Assembly: GCA_937904535.1 (NCBI GenBank)
Contig: CALELC010000533.1
Span: 1 to 6,673 of the forward strand
Reading direction: 5' to 3'
DNA: 6,673 nucleotides
DNA from: an uncultured Planctomycetaceae bacterium
GTDB lineage: Bacteria > Planctomycetota > Planctomycetia > Pirellulales > Pirellulaceae
A program made the translations under genes and the position numbers. How positions within the stretch are numbered: position 1 is the stretch's first letter; each line of letters begins with the position of its first letter. The notes under the pieces are model-generated. The model did no database searches. It was not told the DNA's origin and worked only from the letters and a program-made list of their open reading frames with translations. This document shows, piece by piece, positions 1-5,900 of the stretch.

Positions 1-1
1 A

Positions 2-2464
2 GTGATCCTGATGCAGGAGAACCGCTCGTTCGATCACTGTTTCGGCGCGCTCAAGGGGGTGCGCGGGTTCAACGATCCGCGTGCGATCCGGCTCGCCAAC
101 GGCAATCCGGTGTGGCTGCAGAGCAACTCCGCGGGCGAGACGTTTGCGCCGTTTCGCTTCGACATTCGTGGTACGAATATCACCTGGTTGGGTTCCACGC
201 CGCATGCGCGTTCCGACCAAGTCGATGCAAACAACGGCGGCAAATACGACCGCTGGATCGACGCGAAGAAAGTCAATCGTCAGGGCGCCGAGCGGATGCC
301 GATGACGATGGGTTACTACACACGCGAAGACGTGCCATTCAATTACGCGCTGGCAGACGCCTTCACGATTTGCGACCAGAACTTTTGCTCGGCGATGACC
401 AGCACCTGGCCAAACCGGCTGTTTCTTTGGTCAGGCACGATTCGTGGCGAGCATCAGGGCCAACCGAAAGATTACATCCGAAACGCCATTCCCTATGGAG
501 AAGCTCGCTGGGTGACCTTTCCAGAGCTGCTGGAAAAGCACGGCGTCTCCTGGAAGGTGTATCAAAACGAGTTGACCACCGGCGGCGGATTCTCCGGTGA
601 AGAACGGCTCTGGCTGTCGAACTTTGGCTGCAATCCGCTGGAGTTTCTCGCGCAGTACAACGTGCGTTTTTCCCCACGCTACGTCGCTACACTCGAAGCG
701 CAAGTGGAGAAATTGTTGAGAGAAATGGAGCAATTGCGGATTACGCTCACCACGCCGCTGCCTGACGTGGGCGATACTCCGGAAACAAAGCGGGCCTTCG
801 ACCAGGCGCGTCAGAGGAAAGTCAAGGCCAGCGAGGATCTCACCGTTAAGGAATCGGTGTTCATCCAAGCGCGAAAAGAATTGAAGAAATGGAGCCAGGA
901 AAACTTCGAGCGACTCAGCGAGTACGAGCGGAATCTGTTTGAGAAAGCCTTCACCACCAATACGGGAGATCCCGATCAGCATCAACTGGCGCCTCTGAGC
1001 TACGAAGTGAACGGCGAGCAGCGCGAGTTGCAGATCCCCAAAGGGGACATCCTCCATCAGTTCCGCCAGGATGTGAACAACGGCCAGCTTCCCGCCGTGT
1101 CGTGGATCGTTGGCCCGGCGAACTTCACTGACCACCCTTCGACGCCTTGGTACGGCAGCTGGTATGTCTCCGAGGTCATCGACATCCTGACGAAGAACCC
1201 GGAGGTCTGGAAGAAGACCATCTTCATCCTGACCTACGATGAGAATGACGGGTACTTCGATCACATCCCGCCGTTCACCGCGCCGGATCCGGAAAAGCCC
1301 GAGACCGGCAAGTGCTCGCCCGGCATCGATACCGGCGTCGAATACATTCGGCGCAGCCGCGAGCTGGCGCAAGGCATCTCCGAGAAGGAAGCACGCGAAG
1401 GACCAACCGGACTCGGCTACCGCGTGCCGATGATCATTGCATCGCCATGGAGCCGCGGCGGACGAGTCTGCTCGCAGGTGTTCGATCACACCTCGGTCTT
1501 TCGCTTTGTGCAGGACTGGCTGGGAAAGAAGACCGGGCAGCAAATCGAGGAACACACGATCAGCCAGTGGCGCAAGACGGTGTGTGGCGACCTTACCTCA
1601 GCGTTTCAACCATTTACAAGCGACGAGGAGCAGCTCACGACGCTCGAGAAAACGCCGTTCATCCAAGGCATCTACGACGCGAAATTCCAGCCGCTGCCGA
1701 CCAATTACCGGCCGCTGACGGCGGAAGAAATCGCAACGACGGCGAAAAATCCGCGAACGTCGCCGCATCTGCCGCAGCAAGAACCGGGCGTGAAACCCTC
1801 GAACGCGCTCCCCTATCAGCTCTACGCCGACGCGTCCTTGAGCGACGATCGCAAGACGCTCGTCGTCGGGATGGAAGCGCGCGACGAAGTGTTTGGCCCA
1901 CGTTCCGCCGGTTCGCCCTTCAACATCTTCACGCCGGTCAAATACGCTGTCCTGGGCGAAGATGGAAAGCAGGCGTCCTTCGAGCATGTGGGGAGCCGGT
2001 CCTACGCGGTTGTCGCCGGCGGTCGCCTCACCGACTCCTGGCCGGTGGCGTCCTTTGAAAACGGCCTCTATCACTTGCAGGTATGCGGGCCCAACGGCTT
2101 CTACCGCGAGCACCGCGGCAACGCCCACGATCCGGCCCTACGCGTCGAGTGCGATTACGAGCGCATGCCGGATGATGCGAGCAAGCTCACCGGCAACATC
2201 GTGCTGTTGTTGACGAACACGGGCCAGCAGCAAGCCTATGATGTAATCATCAAGGACCATGCTTATGGCGCTGAGCCGATTCGTCAGACCATCGCTGCGG
2301 CAGGCGGGCCGACGAAAATGGTGATCGACCCGCGCCGCGGCCAGGGCTGGTATGACTTCAGCCTGTTCGTGCAGGGCTTCGAGCAATTCGAGAAACGCCA
2401 CGCCGGCCGAGTCGAGACAGGTGCCGACGGCATCACCGATCCTTGTATGGGCCGGCTCGTGTAA
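2..2464 (+). CDS. Phospholipase C, phosphocholine-specific type (5'-truncated)
   Basis: This is a secreted phosphoesterase of the phospholipase C / acid phosphatase AcpA family, which hydrolyses phospholipids such as phosphatidylcholine to diacylglycerol and a phosphorylated headgroup. The visible part is 820 residues, counted from the GTG codon at position 2. It opens inside the conserved MQENRSFDHCFG motif (Glu6, Asn7: metal ligands in the family), so a few tens of residues, including any Tat signal, lie upstream; the GTG at 2 is not a real start. The TSTWPNR motif (133-139) carries the likely nucleophile Thr135, by analogy with the Pseudomonas enzymes. DHPST (His378) and TYDENDGYFDH (Asp413, Glu414, Asp416) complete the metal and active site. 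Residues 227-316 are a charged, probably coiled-coil insertion. After about residue 600, two beta-rich segments (about 600-700 and 713-802) fit the paired C-terminal DUF756 domains. It ends with TAA and faces the heme-protein gene. Family assignment is firm; headgroup specificity is not provable from sequence. Confidence 0.93.
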   Translation: MILMQENRSFDHCFGALKGVRGFNDPRAIRLANGNPVWLQSNSAGETFAPFRFDIRGTNITWLGSTPHARSDQVDANNGGKYDRWIDAKKVNRQGAERMPMTMGYYTREDVPFNYALADAFTICDQNFCSAMTSTWPNRLFLWSGTIRGEHQGQPKDYIRNAIPYGEARWVTFPELLEKHGVSWKVYQNELTTGGGFSGEERLWLSNFGCNPLEFLAQYNVRFSPRYVATLEAQVEKLLREMEQLRITLTTPLPDVGDTPETKRAFDQARQRKVKASEDLTVKESVFIQARKELKKWSQENFERLSEYERNLFEKAFTTNTGDPDQHQLAPLSYEVNGEQRELQIPKGDILHQFRQDVNNGQLPAVSWIVGPANFTDHPSTPWYGSWYVSEVIDILTKNPEVWKKTIFILTYDENDGYFDHIPPFTAPDPEKPETGKCSPGIDTGVEYIRRSRELAQGISEKEAREGPTGLGYRVPMIIASPWSRGGRVCSQVFDHTSVFRFVQDWLGKKTGQQIEEHTISQWRKTVCGDLTSAFQPFTSDEEQLTTLEKTPFIQGIYDAKFQPLPTNYRPLTAEEIATTAKNPRTSPHLPQQEPGVKPSNALPYQLYADASLSDDRKTLVVGMEARDEVFGPRSAGSPFNIFTPVKYAVLGEDGKQASFEHVGSRSYAVVAGGRLTDSWPVASFENGLYHLQVCGPNGFYREHRGNAHDPALRVECDYERMPDDASKLTGNIVLLLTNTGQQQAYDVIIKDHAYGAEPIRQTIAAAGGPTKMVIDPRRGQGWYDFSLFVQGFEQFEKRHAGRVETGADGITDPCMGRLV
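680..949 (+). other. Coiled-coil insertion within the phospholipase
   Basis: Residues about 227-316 of the phospholipase are rich in Glu, Lys, Arg, Gln and Leu, with regular hydrophobic spacing (for example LEAQVEKLLREMEQLRITL, then ARKELKKWSQENFERL), broken by a Pro/Gly/Asp stretch at 251-259. This suggests a two-helix hairpin projecting between the nucleophile half and the metal-binding half of the catalytic domain. As I recall, Pseudomonas PlcH/PlcN lack an equivalent, while Bacteroidetes-type homologues have a similar helical segment followed by the AFTTNTGDPD sequence seen here at 316-325. I therefore read it as a subfamily trait, not a recent insertion. Its role is unknown; membrane contact or oligomerisation are possibilities only. 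Confidence 0.6.
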
Positions 2465-2496
2465 ATCCCCGAATTATCATATCCGCCGGATTGAAA

Positions 2497-2520
2497 CATC
2501 GCTTTGAGAGCCAAGCGATG
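2497..2520. terminator. Perfect 8-bp inverted repeat after the phospholipase gene
   Basis: CATCGCTT (2497-2504) and AAGCGATG (2513-2520) are exact reverse complements around an 8-base loop, starting 33 bases after the phospholipase TAA. The position suits a transcription terminator for the plus-strand gene. However, no T-tract follows on the plus strand (AAAGAATC comes next), so a classical intrinsic terminator is not supported. On the minus strand the stem is followed by TTTCAATC, a weak T-run, so it could stop read-through from the convergent gene. It may also simply be a 3'-end stabilising hairpin. Confidence 0.3.
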
Positions 2521-2567
2521 AAAGAATCTCGTAGTTGAGCGGCATCCGCCAGTGCCGCGGAGTCGGG

Positions 2568-2663
2568 ACGTTGAACTGGGTTCACAGCGTCGCCGTGGAC
2601 TCGCTAGGCAATCTCTATGTTGGCGACATCCGGGGCAAGCGATTGCAGAAATTCATCCGCACT
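2568..2663 (+). pseudogene. Remnant of an NHL-repeat beta-propeller gene (C-terminal end)
   Basis: Read from 2568 in the frame of position 2535, the DNA encodes TLNWVHSVAVDSLGNLYVGD followed by IRGKRLQKFIR. This matches one complete NHL repeat (pattern: V-AVDS-GN-YV-D---RVQKF), and its ending resembles the last blade of six-bladed propellers of the peptidyl-hydroxyglycine alpha-amidating-lyase-like group. The match stops abruptly on both sides. Upstream in frame there is a TAG at 2532 and no further propeller sequence; downstream the frame runs on through repeat DNA with no protein-like character. A TGA in the +1 frame at 2663-2665, directly after the match, may be the old stop displaced by a one-base indel. 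I see no start codon with a ribosome binding site that would make this a functional small gene. It is best read as the tail of a deleted gene that once lay downstream of, and parallel to, the phospholipase. Confidence 0.65.
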
Positions 2664-2693
2664 GAATCGGGAGACGAAGGCTCCGTAAGATTA

Positions 2694-2906
2694 CCCGCTG
2701 CTCACGCCCATCGCTGGGGCTCTAAGCATGCCACGCAGGGCTTTAAGCGGCGTTTCAGCTATCGTTCCGCTTCATCATCTCGCTCAAGTAGGCCCAACAG
2801 GCAGGTACTATGGCAGCCCAGGGCAACGCCCTTGGGGTTTTGGTCGCCTTCTTCAAAATTCTCTCACCAGCCCCAACGGGGCGAAAGCACAGCGCTGCTG
2901 CGGCAG
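2694..2906. repeat. Mosaic of short GC-rich hairpin repeats (REP-like)
   Basis: Several short palindromes follow one another with no coding signal. They are: GCCC(2706-2709)/GGGC(2717-2720); an outer CCGCT(2695-2699)/AGCGG(2746-2750) pair enclosing it; GCC(2792-2794)/GGC(2800-2802) in GGCCCAACAGGC; CCCAGGGC(2817-2824)/GCCCTTGGG(2828-2836), with one bulged T; a perfect GCCCC-AAC-GGGGC at 2870-2882; and CTGC(2895-2898)/GCAG(2903-2906). Three of these use an AAC or AACA loop flanked by G/C runs. From memory, such modules (a 'cccagggcaacgccctggg' type and a 'ccccaacgggg' type) recur hundreds of times in planctomycete intergenic regions. Only one copy of each is in this window, so dispersal is not shown by the sequence itself. 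Any reading frames across it are accidental. The hairpins may also serve as 3'-end structures for the two convergent genes. Confidence 0.6.
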
Positions 2907-2936
2907 TTTAGACCGAGAGACTCCTGCCGGGATGCG

Positions 2937-5900
2937 TCAGCGAGCTGGCTGTTTCAGAAGTGCGATCAAATCGGCCAAATCCTGGGCCGAGAGGTTTTCG
3001 TGCAGCCCCTCGGGCATCAAAGAGATGTTGAGATTCTTTAGTTCCTCGATTTCATCTCGCCCGACAATCCTGATGGCCCCATTGGCAGCAAGGATCGTTA
3101 GGCTGTTAGCGGTTTCACCGATGAGAATCCCTGACAGCACTTCGCCGCTTGCTAATAAACAATTATAAACTTGGTAACCCGGTTGGATATCGGCATTGGG
3201 ATCGAGGATGTTGGTCAGCAATTTTTCGCTGCTGTGGTGAATGACCGTTGCTAAGTCGGGACCGATGGGTTGCCCTTCGTCACCGCGGCGATGACAACTG
3301 ACGCAGAGTTTCCGAAAGATCGCCTCGCCCTTTGTTGGGTCACCGGCTAGCTCCAGTGCTCCGCGGTACCGCTGGACAATTTCCTTGGCAGTTGAGTTGG
3401 AATCGCTTGTGAATAGTTCGCGAGCTTTCTGGGCAATCTGCTGATCGGGATGATTTTTCAAACGAGCCTGCTGGACCGGTTCTAAGTCGCTGGTGAGAAT
3501 CTCACGTCGCTCGATTCGCCGTAGCAAATCGACCGTCCACGCAGTTCGCGTGAGCCAGGCTGTCAGGGCAGCGGCGCGAAGCTGTGGACTCAGGCTCGGC
3601 CAAGCGTCGCCCAAGATTCCCGGAACCGAGTCCTCCGCGGTCTGAGCCAGAGCGGCGATCACCTTGGATTGCAACTCGACGCTCAACTGTGGCTGGAGCC
3701 AGCGGCCCAGCGCAGCGGCGGCAAAGGGACGATGCTCTGGGCTGCGGCTTAAGAGCATCGCGGCGGCCAGTCTCTCTTCCGCGCTCTGATCGGCAGCTTC
3801 GACCGTCGCCATGGCCGCTTTGAGCCGAGCCTGAACCAAGTCGACTTTTGTCTTCACCGCCGGATCGGAACCACTAGCGGCAAGTTGACCGAGCGACGCG
3901 CCGACGCGTTCCAAGCCGAGCAACAACTCGCCCAACCGCTCCATTTGCTCTGCTGCCGAACCGGTCAAGGCATCATCGAACATGCGGCCGATCGCTGATG
4001 CGTCACCAATACCAAGTGCCTGGCGCAACAGCCCCTGGCGATAGGCCACGATCGTTTGCGGCTTGCCCTGCAGGACTGCGGGCAACAGGGTGTCGATATG
4101 GGGAATCGCCGAACTTAATACGGCTGCGACCACCAACGGGTCGTCCTCGGCTGACGCAGCGACGTTCGCCAATGCATTTCCAGCCGATTCACCTGACCAT
4201 TGCCCACAACTCAGCGCCAACTGCAGCCGGACCTGGGCATCGCTGTCGTCGGCCAAGCGAGTTGCCGCTTCGATCAAATCGGGATGATCAAAATCTTCGG
4301 CCAATCGCAGCGCAACCTGTCGCACACGAGGGTGCTCATCCCGGAGCGCCTCGATCAACAGCGCCGGCTCCAGCGCACCAAGTCCAGCGAGCGTCCACAG
4401 CGCTTGCACCCTGGCCTGAGGTCTTGGGCTGCGGTGATACAGCTCGACCAGCGGCTGTGCGGCGGCCGTGTCGCCTCGCCAAATCAGCATCTGCTGAACT
4501 TTGTCGCGTTGCCAATCATTGGGTGAATCCATCGCCGCGACCAGTTGAGCGATACTGAGTCCATCCAGTTGCACCGGACTGCGCACCGCACCGGCAGCCG
4601 AGACAACGCGGTAGATGCGGCCGCGGTCTTCTCCCAAGCGGTAATGCGGCAACAGTTCCGCCTTGCCTTCATTGGGTAGCCACTCGGGATGTTCGATCAT
4701 GTAGCGGTACATGTCCGCGATCCACAAGCCTCCGTCGGGACCGGTGCGGATCATCACCGGGCGGCACCAACGATCTTCGCTGGCAAAAAAATCCTGCTGC
4801 TCCTCACCTTCGCTGCGCTGGGCTGCAAAGCTGATCCCTTGCTCACTGAGCACTTGGTGCTGGACCAAATTATGGAATGGCTCACAGATAAAAGCATGTG
4901 ACTGTCTTGAATCGCCCAGTGGCCATTCATCGCCATAGATCATTCCACTACAGGCCGATGTGAACCGGCCGGATTGGTCGAAATTGTGATACCGCTTTTC
5001 TGGACTGCTGGCAGGGAAAACGATCGGGCTTTTGGGGCTAAGAATGTAGTGAATCGGTTGCGGTGCCGGGACATAAGGATTGCGAGCTAAGTAGCGATCG
5101 GCGATCACATAATGCCACAATGGTTTAGCATTTTGTGTCCCGAACCAGCTTCCCCACGCATCGCGATTGCGTCCGAATTGGCTCGGTCCCGATTCCAATT
5201 CCAACTCACCGGTATCGGGGCGGAAACGAAAATCGCGGCTTCCGATCGCATACATCCGACCGTTGCGATGGCTGCGGACCTGCGTACCGACACCGTGACC
5301 AGCGTGATGGCCTCCATTGGCGCAGTAAACCCAACCGTCCAGTCCCCAGCGGAGTCCATTGACACGCAGTTGTTGGTTGCCCTCATTGAAGCCTTCAAAC
5401 AGGATTTCACGGCTGTCCGCGCGGCCGTCACCATCGGTATCACGCAACAGCCAGATATGGGGCGCAGCAGTTACCAGTACAGCATCGCGCCAGGTCAAGA
5501 TGCCGGTGGGAAAGTTCAAACCATCTGCGTATAAGCGGCTGCGATCATATCGCCCATCGCCGTCAGTATCTTCCAATGCCCGAATCCGACCGCCGGGCTT
5601 TCCTTTTCCATCGATGCCGAGCGGGTAATCGGCCATTTCGACCACCCAGAGCCGACCGCTGGAATCCCAGTCAAAGGCGACCGGGTCGATCACATCCGGT
5701 TCCGCTGCCACCAACTCGACCCGAAACCCCTCGGGCACATGAATGCTCTGCAGCGCCTCGGCCGGCGACAACGGCTGGCTGCTGGGCTGAGGCGCAGCTG
5801 GCGACTGCGGCTCTGGCGACGGCTCCGGCATCCCAGCCGGTTGGCCCGAGGCGGTGTGCAGTTGCTTGGCCTGCTCCGCCGTCAGCGTTCTATCGAATAA

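Noticed and set aside
431..1555. Long minus-strand open frame (374 codons) opposite the phospholipase
   Set aside because: It lies wholly antisense to a gene with clear conserved catalytic motifs, and its translation shows no recognisable domain. Long antisense frames are common in GC-rich coding DNA.
1312..2058. Plus-strand open frame of 248 codons in another frame of the phospholipase
   Set aside because: The Arg/Ala-rich, low-complexity translation is typical of an out-of-frame reading of a real gene.
2694..2906. CRISPR array
   Set aside because: The palindromes differ from one another and are not evenly spaced, and no repeat unit recurs with unique spacers between copies.
2535..3041. 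Possible 168-codon gene running through the NHL fragment
   Set aside because: Only the first third resembles a protein. The rest reads through hairpin repeats and antisense to the heme gene. It starts at a TTG with no ribosome binding site.
2728..3168. Possible 146-codon gene in the repeat mosaic
   Set aside because: Its translation is derived from the hairpin repeats (for example SPNGAKAQ from the GCCCCAACGGGGC module) and then overlaps the heme gene antisense.
3998..4558. 186-codon plus-strand frame opposite the HEAT region
   Set aside because: Antisense shadow of the heme protein; no domain or conserved motif seen.
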